NCBI GenBank assembly: GCA_009702305.1
Contig: WLIH01000146.1
Coordinates: forward strand, 1 to 6,825
Length of the DNA: 6,825 nt
Source: Actinomycetota bacterium
GTDB taxonomy: Bacteria; Actinomycetota; Actinomycetes; Propionibacteriales; Nocardioidaceae
Direction: 5' to 3'
Made by a program: the position numbers and the translations under genes. Shown piece after piece: positions 1-5,661 of the stretch. The first letter of the stretch is position 1. The number at the start of each line of letters is the position of its first letter. The notes below the pieces were generated by a model that saw only the letters and a list, made by a program, of their open reading frames with translations, had not been told where the DNA came from and ran no database searches.

Positions 1-33
1 CGCTAGTTTCCCCGCAGCCTCGGGAAACTAGCG
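1..33. repeat. Inverted repeat of GGGAAACTAGCG
   Basis: Bases 1-12 (CGCTAGTTTCCC) are the exact reverse complement of 22-33 (GGGAAACTAGCG), separated by 9 bases. This forms a 12-bp dyad whose arm centres lie 21 bp apart, about two helical turns. The left arm begins at the window edge, so the element may continue outside. It could be an operator for a gene to the left, a hairpin, or part of a dispersed intergenic repeat. The sequence shows the symmetry only; no function is established. Confidence 0.75.
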
Positions 34-73
34 CCGACTCAGCGTGGGATGACGGGAAACTAGCGCCGGCTCA
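21..73. repeat. Direct repeat, 21-bp unit, two copies 32 bp apart
   Basis: Bases 21-41 and 53-73 are identical except for one transition (A at 37, G at 69). Both contain GGGAAACTAGCG followed by CCG(A/G)CTCA. The similarity continues beyond the unit: 48-54 and 76-82 both read GATGACG, so this looks like a tandem duplication of about 32 bp with a 4-bp loss in the second copy. The 32-bp period is close to three helical turns. The second copy abuts the rplA terminator. I saw no other GGGAAACTAGCG in the window. Confidence 0.8.
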
Positions 74-78
74 CGGAT

Positions 79-122
79 GACGACGGCCCGGCACCTCCGT
101 GCGGAGGTGCCGGGCCGTCGTC
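79..122 (-). terminator. Hairpin terminator downstream of rplA
   Basis: Bases 79-98 pair perfectly with 103-122 around the loop GTGC, giving a 20-bp uninterrupted GC-rich stem. It starts 20 bases after the rplA stop codon. No run of U follows it on the minus strand, as is common for actinobacterial terminators. Its symmetry means it could also stop transcripts entering from the left. Its position marks rplA as the last gene of the unit; no rplJ follows within the window. Confidence 0.85.
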
Positions 123-142
123 GTACGTCGTGAGGGAGCCGC

Positions 143-862
143 TCAGGCGGTCGCCTCGTCCTCAGCCGCGACGTTCTTGATGCGGTTGGGGTCGACCTGG
201 ATGCCGGGGCCCATGGTCGTCGAGAAGGTGACCTTCTTGAGGTAGCGACCCTTGGAGCTGGCCGGCTTGAGACGCAGCACCTCCTCGAGGGCGGCGGCGT
301 AGTTCTCGGCCAGCTGGGCCTCGTCGAAGGACGCCTTGCCGATGATGAAGTGCAGGTTGGCGTGGCGGTCGACGCGGAACTCGATCTTGCCGCCCTTGAT
401 GTCGGACACGGCCTTGGCCACGTCCGGCGTCACGGTGCCGGTCTTCGGGTTCGGCATCAGACCACGCGGGCCGAGCACGCGACCGAGACGACCGACCTTG
501 CCCATCATGTCGGGCGTGGCGACGACGGCGTCGAAGTCGAGCCAGCCGCCGGCGACCTTCTCGATGAGCTCGTCGCCACCGACGACGTCGGCGCCGGCCT
601 CACGGGCGGCCTCGGCCTTCTCGGCGTTCGCGAACACGAGGACGCGGGCGGTCTTGCCGGTGCCGTGCGGCAGGTTGACGGTGCCGCGCACCATCTGGTC
701 GGCCTTGCGGGGGTCGACACCGAGTCGCATGACGACGTCGACGGTCTCGTCGAACTTCTTCTTGCTGGAGGTCTTGGCGATCTTGATCGCGGTCAGCGGG
801 GCGTGGAGCTCGTCCTTGTCGAACGTGTCCGCCGCTGCGCGGTAGGTCTTGCTGCGCTGCAT
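143..862 (-). CDS. rplA: 50S ribosomal protein L1
   Basis: This 239-residue protein has the usual bacterial L1 length. L1 binds the mobile L1 stalk of 23S rRNA and helps release deacylated tRNA from the E site. In E. coli it also represses its own operon by binding the mRNA leader. The L1 signature lies at about residues 122-143 ([20 protein letters not shown]). Domain I has the typical [12 protein letters not shown] at 59-70, and the conserved [16 protein letters not shown] lies at 156-171. The ATG at 860-862 follows a purine-rich AGAGAAGAGA (871-880) that serves as ribosome binding site. The gene is 119 bases after rplK and is probably its operon partner. The leader carries a structured element (892-925) also found before rplK. 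A 20-bp hairpin follows the gene. Nothing in the protein looks abnormal. Confidence 0.98.
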   Translation of the reverse strand: MQRSKTYRAAADTFDKDELHAPLTAIKIAKTSSKKKFDETVDVVMRLGVDPRKADQMVRGTVNLPHGTGKTARVLVFANAEKAEAAREAGADVVGGDELIEKVAGGWLDFDAVVATPDMMGKVGRLGRVLGPRGLMPNPKTGTVTPDVAKAVSDIKGGKIEFRVDRHANLHFIIGKASFDEAQLAENYAAALEEVLRLKPASSKGRYLKKVTFSTTMGPGIQVDPNRIKNVAAEDEATA

Positions 863-891
863 GTCTGGGTTCTCTTCTCTTCAGTGCCAGG

Positions 892-925
892 TGTGGTCAA
901 GGTGGGCCAGCGCGGCCCTGCCACA
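892..925 (-). promoter_or_regulatory. Candidate L1-responsive leader element before rplA
   Basis: Read on the minus strand, TGTGG (925-921) pairs with CCACA (896-892), and GGGCC (918-914) pairs with GGCCC (908-904) around loop GCGCT. The two stems are joined by an asymmetric internal loop, CA on the 5' side and ACCTTGA on the 3' side. The element lies 29 bases before the rplA ATG and 11 bases before the purine-rich ribosome binding site. A near-identical architecture lies before rplK (1427-1459). L1 autoregulation through a leader mimic of its rRNA site is established in E. coli; its use here is inferred from position and duplication. Confidence 0.55.
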
Positions 926-939
926 GGTGCTGTCCGACT

Positions 940-958
940 CCGGGCGTAGGCCGCCCGG
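940..958 (-). other. GC hairpin in the rplK-rplA spacer
   Basis: CCGGGCG (940-946 on the plus strand) pairs with CGCCCGG (952-958), 7 bp with a 5-base loop. It starts 23 bases after the rplK stop and has no U-tract. It is flanked by a 7-base direct repeat GTCCGAC (932-938 and 963-969). It may be a partial terminator, a transcript-stability stem, or a companion fold to the 892-925 element. The nusG-rplK spacer has an analogous hairpin at 1470-1489. Confidence 0.5.
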
Positions 959-981
959 CTCGGTCCGACCTGCGAGGAAAG

Positions 982-1410
982 TCAGTCGGTGGTGACGCCC
1001 ATGGAGCGGGCGGTGCCCTCGACGATCTTCATCGCGGCGTCGATGTCGTTGGCGTTCAGGTCCGGGAGCTTCGTCGTGGCGATCTCGCGGATCTGGTCCT
1101 TGGTCAGCTTGCCGACCTTCTCCTTGTGCGGGACACCCGAACCCTTCTTGAGCCCGGCAGCCTTCTTGATCAGCTCGGCGGCCGGCGGGGTCTTGGTGAT
1201 GAAGGTGAACGAGCGGTCCTCGTAGATCGTGATCTCGACGGGGATGACGTTGCCGCGCATGGACTCGGTCTGGGCGTTGTACGCCTTGCAGAAGTCCATG
1301 ATGTTGACGCCGTGCGGGCCGAGGGCCGTACCGACGGGCGGGGCCGGCGTCGCGGCACCGGCCTGCAGCTGCACCTTGACGAGTGCAGCGATCTTCTTCT
1401 TCGGAGGCAT
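982..1410 (-). CDS. rplK: 50S ribosomal protein L11
   Basis: This 142-residue protein has the usual L11 length. L11 binds helices 43/44 of 23S rRNA in the GTPase-associated centre, contacts elongation factors, and is part of the thiostrepton/micrococcin site. The N-terminal domain keeps the drug-site prolines (PAPPVG, 22-27). The linker KTPPAA lies at 73-78 and the C-terminal rRNA-binding domain spans about 79-142, ending in [11 protein letters not shown] (115-125) and EGTARSMGV (131-139). Thr28 and Pro32 replace the Pro and Gln that I recall as usual in GPALGQHG-type sequences. The ATG at 1408-1410 is preceded by AGAAAGAG (1419-1426) as a probable ribosome binding site, and a structured element lies just 5' of that. 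The gene follows nusG after 84 bases. Confidence 0.98.
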   Translation of the reverse strand: MPPKKKIAALVKVQLQAGAATPAPPVGTALGPHGVNIMDFCKAYNAQTESMRGNVIPVEITIYEDRSFTFITKTPPAAELIKKAAGLKKGSGVPHKEKVGKLTKDQIREIATTKLPDLNANDIDAAMKIVEGTARSMGVTTD

Positions 1411-1426
1411 TCCTGTATCTCTTTCT

Positions 1427-1459
1427 CGTGGTCATGACGGGGGGACTCCCCCTGCCACA
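1427..1459 (-). promoter_or_regulatory. Candidate L1-responsive leader element before rplK
   Basis: On the minus strand TGTGG (1459-1455) pairs with CCACG (1431-1427; four Watson-Crick pairs plus a U-G). An inner stem follows: GGGGG (1452-1448) pairs with five of six C residues (1444-1439). Leaving AGTC as loop, the internal loop is CA on the 5' side and GTCATGA on the 3' side, matching the 2+7 geometry of the rplA element. The last base lies 17 bases before the rplK ATG, directly beside its ribosome binding site. This is where L1 represses the L11 operon in E. coli, which supports the assignment; binding itself is inferred. Confidence 0.55.
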
Positions 1460-1469
1460 CTTACTGGGT

Positions 1470-1489
1470 GGCCCGAGCGAGCTCGGGCC
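1470..1489 (-). other. Perfect GC hairpin in the nusG-rplK spacer
   Basis: GGCCCGAG (1470-1477) and CTCGGGCC (1482-1489) form an 8-bp perfect stem with a 4-base loop, 5 bases after the nusG stop codon. No U-tract follows, so full termination is unlikely. Partial termination, 3'-end protection, or a fold cooperating with the adjacent 1427-1459 element are all possible. Confidence 0.6.
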
Positions 1490-1494
1490 GGTGC

Positions 1495-2316
1495 TCAGAC
1501 CTTCTGGATTTGGCTGAAGCTGAGCTCGACCGGGGTCTCCCGGCCGAAGATCTCGACGAGGGCCTTCACCCTCTGGGACTCGGCGTTGATCTCCGTGATC
1601 GTCGCGTGCAGGGTCGCGAACGGCCCGTCGACGACCATGACCGAGTCGGACACGTCGAAGTCGGCGACCTCGACGGGCTTCTTGGCCGTGGTGGCCGAGC
1701 CGGGGGTCGCGGTGCCGGCGGCGATCGCCTCGGCCTCGGCGCGCGCCACGACGGCGGGAGCCAGCATGTCCTCGACCTCACCCATGGTGAGCGGGACGGG
1801 CTGGTGGCTGTTGCCGACGAAACCGGTGACCGACGGCGTGTGTCGCACGGCCGACCAGGACTCGTCGGTGAGGTCCATGCGGACCAGGACGTAGCCGGGG
1901 AGCACGGTGCGGCGGACCAGCTTGCGCTGACCGTTCTTGATCTCCGCGACCTCTTCGGTGGGGACCACGATCTCGTGGATGTAGTCCTCCATGTTCAACG
2001 AGATGATGCGGTTCTCGAGGTTCGACTTCACCCTGTTCTCCATGCCGGAGTAGGTGTGCACGACGAACCAGTCACCGGGCTTGGCCCAGAGCTCGCGGCG
2101 GAAGATCTCGAGCGGGTCGGACTCGTCCGGCTCCTCGGCCGTCTCGGTCTCGTCGTCGTCCGCTGCGTCCGCGTCGGTCGCCTCGGGGGCGTCCTCCTGC
2201 GGGGTCGCCTCGAGGTCGAGGCCGTCCTGCTCGGCGGCGTCTCCCGGCTCGCCCAGATCGGTCGTCTCCGACGTCACCGTCTCCTCGGTCTCGACCGAGT
2301 CGTACTGCTCCGACAC
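1495..2316 (-). CDS. nusG: Transcription elongation/antitermination factor NusG
   Basis: NusG binds RNA polymerase at the clamp, modulates pausing, and links transcription to Rho or ribosomal S10. With the start chosen here it has 273 residues. A very acidic, probably disordered N-terminal region spans about 1-70. The NGN domain spans about 82-186 and includes [15 protein letters not shown] and [11 protein letters not shown]. An Ala-rich linker (about 187-218) leads to a C-terminal KOW domain (about 220-273) with [16 protein letters not shown] and [11 protein letters not shown]. The frame stays open to an upstream GTG at 2352 (12 more residues), but that codon lacks a ribosome binding site and its first base lies in a small hairpin (2352-2367). 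The GTG at 2314-2316 has GGAG 6 bases upstream, so I prefer it. The gene follows secE after 96 bases and is probably cotranscribed with it. Confidence 0.96.
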   Translation of the reverse strand: MSEQYDSVETEETVTSETTDLGEPGDAAEQDGLDLEATPQEDAPEATDADAADDDETETAEEPDESDPLEIFRRELWAKPGDWFVVHTYSGMENRVKSNLENRIISLNMEDYIHEIVVPTEEVAEIKNGQRKLVRRTVLPGYVLVRMDLTDESWSAVRHTPSVTGFVGNSHQPVPLTMGEVEDMLAPAVVARAEAEAIAAGTATPGSATTAKKPVEVADFDVSDSVMVVDGPFATLHATITEINAESQRVKALVEIFGRETPVELSFSQIQKV

Positions 2317-2322
2317 GTGGTG

Positions 2323-2326
2323 CTCC
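2323..2326 (-). promoter_or_regulatory. Shine-Dalgarno GGAG deciding the nusG start
   Basis: GGAG on the minus strand sits 6 bases before the GTG at 2316-2314. No comparable purine-rich site precedes the alternative starts at 2352 (GTG) or 2328 (ATG). This favours the 273-residue NusG. Confidence 0.6.
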
Positions 2327-2412
2327 ATCACATCGCTGTGTTCGTGGGCCACCCGGCAGTCACCGGGGGCTGTCGCCGTGCGCGGGTCCCCCCGCCGCGG
2401 CCACCTTGCTTG

Positions 2413-2661
2413 CTACTGGTCCGACTGCCCCGTGAAGACGGCGAACGCGAGCTTGCCGAGTCCGAGGTCGAGGGCCGAGACCAGCGCCATCATCACCAGC
2501 ACGAACACCATGACCACGAAGAAGTACGTGACCAGCTGCTCCTGCGTGGGCCAGACGACCTTGCGCAGCTCGGCGACGACCTGGCGGTAGAACGTCGGGA
2601 TGCTCGTGCGCTTGTCGGCCTTGCTGTCGCGGGGGCCGCGGACCGCCTTGCTGTCCGACAC
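2413..2661 (-). CDS. secE: Preprotein translocase subunit SecE
   Basis: This 82-residue SecE is of the short, single-membrane-span type usual outside the enterobacteria. SecE clamps the two halves of SecY in the plasma-membrane SecYEG channel. A basic, polar N-terminus (1-20) leads to the amphipathic cytoplasmic helix (about 21-34), the conserved hinge ELRKVVWPT (31-39), and one hydrophobic segment (about 43-64). The start is GTG (2659-2661), with GAGG 7 bases upstream (2669-2672). It lies 52 bases downstream of tRNA-Trp in the same direction and 96 bases before nusG (60 if NusG starts at 2352). The secE-nusG-rplK-rplA order is the common bacterial arrangement. Confidence 0.96.
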   Translation of the reverse strand: MSDSKAVRGPRDSKADKRTSIPTFYRQVVAELRKVVWPTQEQLVTYFFVVMVFVLVMMALVSALDLGLGKLAFAVFTGQSDQ

Positions 2662-2689
2662 GCCGTCACCTCATCCTTGATTCGTCCGC

Positions 2690-2704
2690 CCGGTCGTCGA
2701 CCGG
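2690..2704 (-). other. Small hairpin between tRNA-Trp and secE
   Basis: CCGGTC (2690-2695) pairs with GACCGG (2699-2704), 6 bp with a 3-base loop, starting 9 bases past the tRNA 3' end and just before the secE ribosome binding site. It could help 3' processing of the tRNA from a joint transcript or act as a weak terminator that lowers readthrough into secE. No U-tract is present. Confidence 0.4.
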
Positions 2705-2713
2705 CTGGTCCTG

Positions 2714-2786
2714 CAGGGCACGAGGGACTTGAACCCCCAACCTTCGGTTTTGGAGACCGATGCTCTGCCAGTTGAGCTAGTGCCCT
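2714..2786 (-). tRNA. tRNA-Trp (anticodon CCA)
   Basis: This is a complete 73-base cloverleaf. Acceptor strands AGGGCAC (2786-2780) and GTGCCCT (2721-2715) pair over 7 bp, and the discriminator is G at 2714. The D-arm has GCTC/GAGC. The anticodon stem TCGGT/ACCGA (2760-2756 and 2748-2744) encloses the loop CTCCAAA with CCA at 2753-2751. The T-loop contains TTCAAGT. The 3' CCA is not encoded (CAG follows), so it must be added by nucleotidyltransferase. A tRNA-Trp just upstream of secE is a familiar actinobacterial arrangement. Confidence 0.97.
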
Positions 2787-2819
2787 CCGATGATGCTCCG
2801 CCCTCGGCACCGCTGTGGG

Positions 2820-2833
2820 CATGCCAAAGCATG
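2820..2833. repeat. Short inverted repeat in the tRNA-Trp leader
   Basis: CATGC (2820-2824) and GCATG (2829-2833) form a 5-bp dyad around CAAA. It lies between the predicted tRNA/secE promoter and the tRNA 5' end, so it would be in the transcribed leader. It may be a processing stem or chance. Confidence 0.3.
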
Positions 2834-2853
2834 TGGGAGACCACCAAACGAGG

Positions 2854-2884
2854 AGTCTACGGGTCGGACCGGGACCTCGTCCAA
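2854..2884 (-). promoter_or_regulatory. Candidate promoter for tRNA-Trp-secE-nusG
   Basis: On the minus strand a -35-like TTGGAC (2884-2879) is followed, after 19 bases, by TAGACT (2859-2854), which fits the actinobacterial -10 pattern TANNNT. Transcription would begin near 2847, about 60 bases before the mature tRNA 5' end. The spacer is longer than ideal. This is the best sigma70-like match I found in the 153-base divergent region. It would drive the whole minus-strand unit unless internal promoters exist. Confidence 0.45.
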
Positions 2885-2927
2885 ACCGACCGCGATGCAC
2901 CCCGGTCGGCGCTCCACGACGCGTGCC

Positions 2928-2942
2928 TACGATGGCGCCATG
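2928..2942 (+). promoter_or_regulatory. -10 element and leaderless start of the aminotransferase
   Basis: TACGAT (2928-2933) fits TANNNT, and exactly six bases separate it from ATG at 2940. The predicted transcription start is therefore the A of the start codon, giving a leaderless mRNA. No Shine-Dalgarno precedes the ATG, which agrees. The -35 region (about 2905-2910, GTCGGC) is weak. Leaderless genes are frequent in actinobacteria. Confidence 0.55.
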
Positions 2943-4166
2943 ACGACCGAGGCACCCGCGAGCTCCAGTCCACGCAGTCGTCGGGTGTCGCACCGCATCG
3001 GCTCGATCGCCGAGTCCGCGACGCTCGCGGTCGACTCGCGGGCCAAGGCGCTCAAGGCCGAGGGCCGCCCGGTCATCGGCTTCGGCGCCGGAGAGCCCGA
3101 CTTCCCGACGCCCGACTACATCGTCGAGGCGGCCGTGCGGGCCTGTCGCGACCCCCGCAACCACCGCTACTCCCCCGCGGGCGGGCTGCCCGAGCTCAAG
3201 GCGGCGATCGTGGCCAAGACCCGGCGCGACAGCGGCTGGGAGGTCGCGGTCTCGCAGGTGCTGGTCACCAACGGCGGCAAGCAGGCCATCTACGCGGCCT
3301 TCGCCTCCATGCTCGACCCGGGCGACGAGGTGATCGTGCCGGCGCCGTACTGGACGACCTATCCGGAGGCGATCACCCTGGCCGGCGGGACGCCGGTGAC
3401 CGTGCTGGCCGACGAGACCCAGGACTACAAGGTCACCGTCGAGCAGCTCGAGGCGGCGCGCACCGAGCGCACCAAGGTGCTGCTGTTCGTCTCGCCCTCC
3501 AACCCGACCGGCGCCGTCTACACCAGCGACGAGATCCGCGCGATCGGCGCGTGGGTCGAGGCGCACGGCCTGTGGGTGCTGACCGACGAGATCTATGAGC
3601 ACCTGACCTACGACGACGTGGAGACCGGGTCGATCCCCGTCCTGTGCCCCCAGCTAGCCGAGCACTGCGTCGTGGTCAACGGCGTCGCCAAGACCTACGC
3701 GATGACGGGCTGGCGGGTCGGCTGGATGATCGGCCCCCACGACCTGGTCACGGCGGCCACCAACCTGCAGTCCCACGCCACCTCGAACGTCGCCAACGTC
3801 GCCCAGCGCGCCGCGATCGCCGCTCTCGAGGGCGACCTGGTCGCCGTCGAGGCGATGCGCACCGCCTTCGACCGGCGGCGACGCCTGATCACCGGCCTGC
3901 TCAACGAGATCGACGGCGTCCTCTGCCCGCTCCCGACCGGAGCGTTCTACGTCTACCCGTCGGTCAAGGCACTGCTGGGCCGCGAGCACGGCGGCCGGAC
4001 GATCCGGACCTCGGCCGAGCTCGCCGACTACATCCTCGAGGAGTCCGAGGTCGCAGCGGTGCCGGGCGAGGCGTTCGGCTCCCCGGGCTACCTGCGCTTC
4101 TCCTACGCCCTGGGCGACGACGACATCGTCGAGGGGATCACCCGACTCCAGCGACTCTTCGCCTGA
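2940..4166 (+). CDS. PLP-dependent aminotransferase, aspartate aminotransferase type
   Basis: This is a 408-residue fold-type I aminotransferase of the subgroup that includes the Thermus aspartate aminotransferase; it moves amino groups between aspartate and 2-oxoglutarate using pyridoxal phosphate. Visible sites are the substrate-loop [11 protein letters not shown] (48-58), cofactor-phosphate region TNGGKQAI (110-117), Trp138, NPTG with Asn188, Asp216 and Tyr219 in TDEIYE, the Schiff-base Lys251 in [13 protein letters not shown], and carboxylate-binding Arg386 in YLRFSY. Lys114 matches the Thermus lysine that recognises the substrate side-chain carboxylate, which supports aspartate; prephenate is another substrate known in this subgroup. 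The frame is open back to 2790, but homology starts only after 2940, and a -10 element fits a leaderless ATG there. It heads a three-gene operon. Confidence 0.92.
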   Translation: MTTEAPASSSPRSRRVSHRIGSIAESATLAVDSRAKALKAEGRPVIGFGAGEPDFPTPDYIVEAAVRACRDPRNHRYSPAGGLPELKAAIVAKTRRDSGWEVAVSQVLVTNGGKQAIYAAFASMLDPGDEVIVPAPYWTTYPEAITLAGGTPVTVLADETQDYKVTVEQLEAARTERTKVLLFVSPSNPTGAVYTSDEIRAIGAWVEAHGLWVLTDEIYEHLTYDDVETGSIPVLCPQLAEHCVVVNGVAKTYAMTGWRVGWMIGPHDLVTAATNLQSHATSNVANVAQRAAIAALEGDLVAVEAMRTAFDRRRRLITGLLNEIDGVLCPLPTGAFYVYPSVKALLGREHGGRTIRTSAELADYILEESEVAAVPGEAFGSPGYLRFSYALGDDDIVEGITRLQRLFA

Positions 4167-4170
4167 CGTC

Positions 4171-5202
4171 GTGCGCGACCTCCTCACCCTGCCCAAGGCG
4201 CACCTGCACCTGCACTTCACCGGCTCGATGCGTCACAGCACGCTGCTCGAGCTGGCCGAGCGCGACGGCATCGCCCTGCCCGACTCCCTCGTCGACGAAT
4301 GGCCGCCCGAGCTCAGCGCCGCCGACGAGAAGGGCTGGTTCCGCTTCCAACGGCTCTACGACGTCGCCCGGTCGGTGTTGCGGACCGAAGCCGACGTCCG
4401 CCGGCTGGTGCTGGAGGCCGCGGAGGACGACGTCCGCGACGGCGGCCGATGGCTGGAGATCCAGGTCGACCCGAGCGGCTACGGCGCCCGCTTCGGCGGC
4501 ATCACCGCCTTCACCGACCTGGTGCTCGACGCCGTCGCCGACGCGGCACGTACGACCGGTCTCGGGATGGCGGTCGTGATCGCCGCCAACCGCACCCGGC
4601 ACCCCCTCGATGCGCGGACCCTGGCGCGGCTCGCCGCGCAGTACGCCGATCGCGGCGTGGTCGGCTTCGGCCTGTCCAACGACGAACGGCGGGGCACGAC
4701 CGCCGACTTCGCCGGGGCGTTCGCGATCGCCGAGCGGGCCGGCCTGCTGCTCGCGCCGCACGGGGGCGAGCTGCTCGGGCCCGAGGCCGTGCGCGGCTGC
4801 CTCGACCACCTGCACGCCGACCGCCTCGGCCACGGCGTCCGGTCGGCGGAGGACCCTGCCCTGCTGGACCGGATCGTCGCCGCCGGGATCGCCCTGGAGG
4901 TCTGCCCGGTCTCCAACGTCGCCCTCGGCGTCTACTCCGACCTCACCTCGGTGCCGCTGCCCACGCTGCTCGCGGCCGGCGCCACCGTCGCGCTCGGCGC
5001 CGACGACCCCCTCCTCTTCGGGTCCGAGCTCGCCGGGCAGTACGCCACCATGCGGGCGGCCCACGACCTGGACGACGCCCAGCTCGCCGAGCTGGCTCGG
5101 ATGTCGCTGCGCGCCAGCCGGGCGCCGAGCGACGTGCTCGACACGGCGCTCGCCGACATCGACGGCTGGCTGGCGGCGCCCTCTGCGAGGATCGACCTGT
5201 GA
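4171..5202 (+). CDS. Adenosine deaminase family metallohydrolase, divergent substrate site
   Basis: This is a 343-residue TIM-barrel amidohydrolase of the adenosine/AMP/adenine deaminase family, probably a cytosolic purine or nucleoside deaminase. Metal and catalytic residues are all present: His13 and His15 in HLHLHFTG, His197 and Glu200 in HGGE, His221 in RLGHGVR, and Asp278-Asp279 in LGADDP. CPVSN (245-249) is also family-typical. However, residues that contact adenosine in mouse ADA differ: Asp19 is Thr17, Asp181 is Gly167, and Gly184 is Asn170 (GFGLSNDE instead of the usual DLAGDE). I recall similar Streptomyces proteins next to aspC and murB. Adenosine should therefore not be assumed as substrate. 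The GTG start lies 4 bases after the aminotransferase stop with no clear ribosome binding site, so translation is probably coupled. The core motif begins at residue 8, leaving no room for a later start. Confidence 0.88.
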   Translation: MRDLLTLPKAHLHLHFTGSMRHSTLLELAERDGIALPDSLVDEWPPELSAADEKGWFRFQRLYDVARSVLRTEADVRRLVLEAAEDDVRDGGRWLEIQVDPSGYGARFGGITAFTDLVLDAVADAARTTGLGMAVVIAANRTRHPLDARTLARLAAQYADRGVVGFGLSNDERRGTTADFAGAFAIAERAGLLLAPHGGELLGPEAVRGCLDHLHADRLGHGVRSAEDPALLDRIVAAGIALEVCPVSNVALGVYSDLTSVPLPTLLAAGATVALGADDPLLFGSELAGQYATMRAAHDLDDAQLAELARMSLRASRAPSDVLDTALADIDGWLAAPSARIDL

Positions 5203-5648
5203 GCGAGCACGAGCAGCCCGGCGAGCAGCTGCCGCCGACCCACCAGCCCTACGGCCAGCAGCCTCCCGGCCCGTCGTACGAGCAGCCGCCCTACACCCAG
5301 CCCCTCTACGGCACACCGCCGGCGTACGGCGCCGCGGCGCCGACCCCGCCCTACGGCTACGGCGTGGCGCAGGTGCCGGAGCATCCCCGCGCCAACACGG
5401 CGTTGATCCTCGGGATCGTCGCGGTGGCCGGCACCTTCATGTGCCTGGTGCCGATGCTGGTCGGGCCGTTCGCGTGGGTGACAGGGGCGCGGGTCAAGAG
5501 CGAGATCGACGCCGAGCCGGGCCGCTGGCGCGGACGCGGCGAGGCGCAGACCGGGATGATCCTCGGGATCGTCGCGACCGCGATCCTCGCGCTGAGCGTG
5601 CTCGTCGTGGTCGGCATCATCGCGATCGCGGTGCTGAGCACCTCCTGA
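5199..5648 (+). CDS. DUF4190-type membrane protein with Pro/Tyr-rich N-terminus
   Basis: This 149-residue protein has a cytoplasmic-looking region rich in Pro, Tyr and Gln (1-60) with irregular repeats of QPYGQ, PPYTQ and PPYGY type. Two hydrophobic segments (about 66-96 and 118-146) are joined by a charged loop with GARVKSEIDAEPGRWRGRG (96-114). The alternation LILGIVA...MILGIVAT before each span is typical of the actinobacterial DUF4190 family, whose function is unknown. Its GTG start overlaps the preceding TGA in GTGA, so it is translationally coupled to the deaminase gene. It ends 13 bases from the murB stop, facing it. No terminator is visible between the convergent genes. Confidence 0.85.
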   Translation: MSEHEQPGEQLPPTHQPYGQQPPGPSYEQPPYTQPLYGTPPAYGAAAPTPPYGYGVAQVPEHPRANTALILGIVAVAGTFMCLVPMLVGPFAWVTGARVKSEIDAEPGRWRGRGEAQTGMILGIVATAILALSVLVVVGIIAIAVLSTS

Positions 5649-5661
5649 GCCGGCGGCAGCG

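Noticed and set aside
881..1435. Minus-strand open frame starting at the ATG inside the rplK leader element
   Set aside because: It overlaps rplK out of frame with an Arg/Gly/Gln-rich product, and its ATG lies in the 3' strand of the candidate regulatory loop. A short upstream peptide cannot be excluded, but nothing supports it.
1470..1489. Intrinsic terminator separating nusG from rplK
   Set aside because: The 8-bp stem has no U-tract and the spacer holds no convincing new promoter, so I kept it as a hairpin of unknown role.
1468..2775. Long plus-strand open frame across nusG, secE and tRNA-Trp
   Set aside because: Its product is rich in Arg, Leu, Gly and Asp in the way typical of antisense shadows of GC-rich genes. 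It runs over three secure minus-strand features, including a tRNA.
2790..2939. Extended N-terminus of the aminotransferase from ATG at 2790
   Set aside because: The extra 50 residues do not look like an aminotransferase. The stretch also carries the candidate promoter of the opposite strand and a -10 element for the ATG at 2940.
4138..5316. Long minus-strand open frame opposite the deaminase gene
   Set aside because: It is antisense to a gene with complete family motifs. The low-complexity composition (Gly, Arg, Ala, Val, Glu) reflects third-position GC, not a protein fold.
5649..5661. Terminator between the convergent DUF4190 gene and murB
   Set aside because: The 13-base gap and flanking codons show no stem of useful length.
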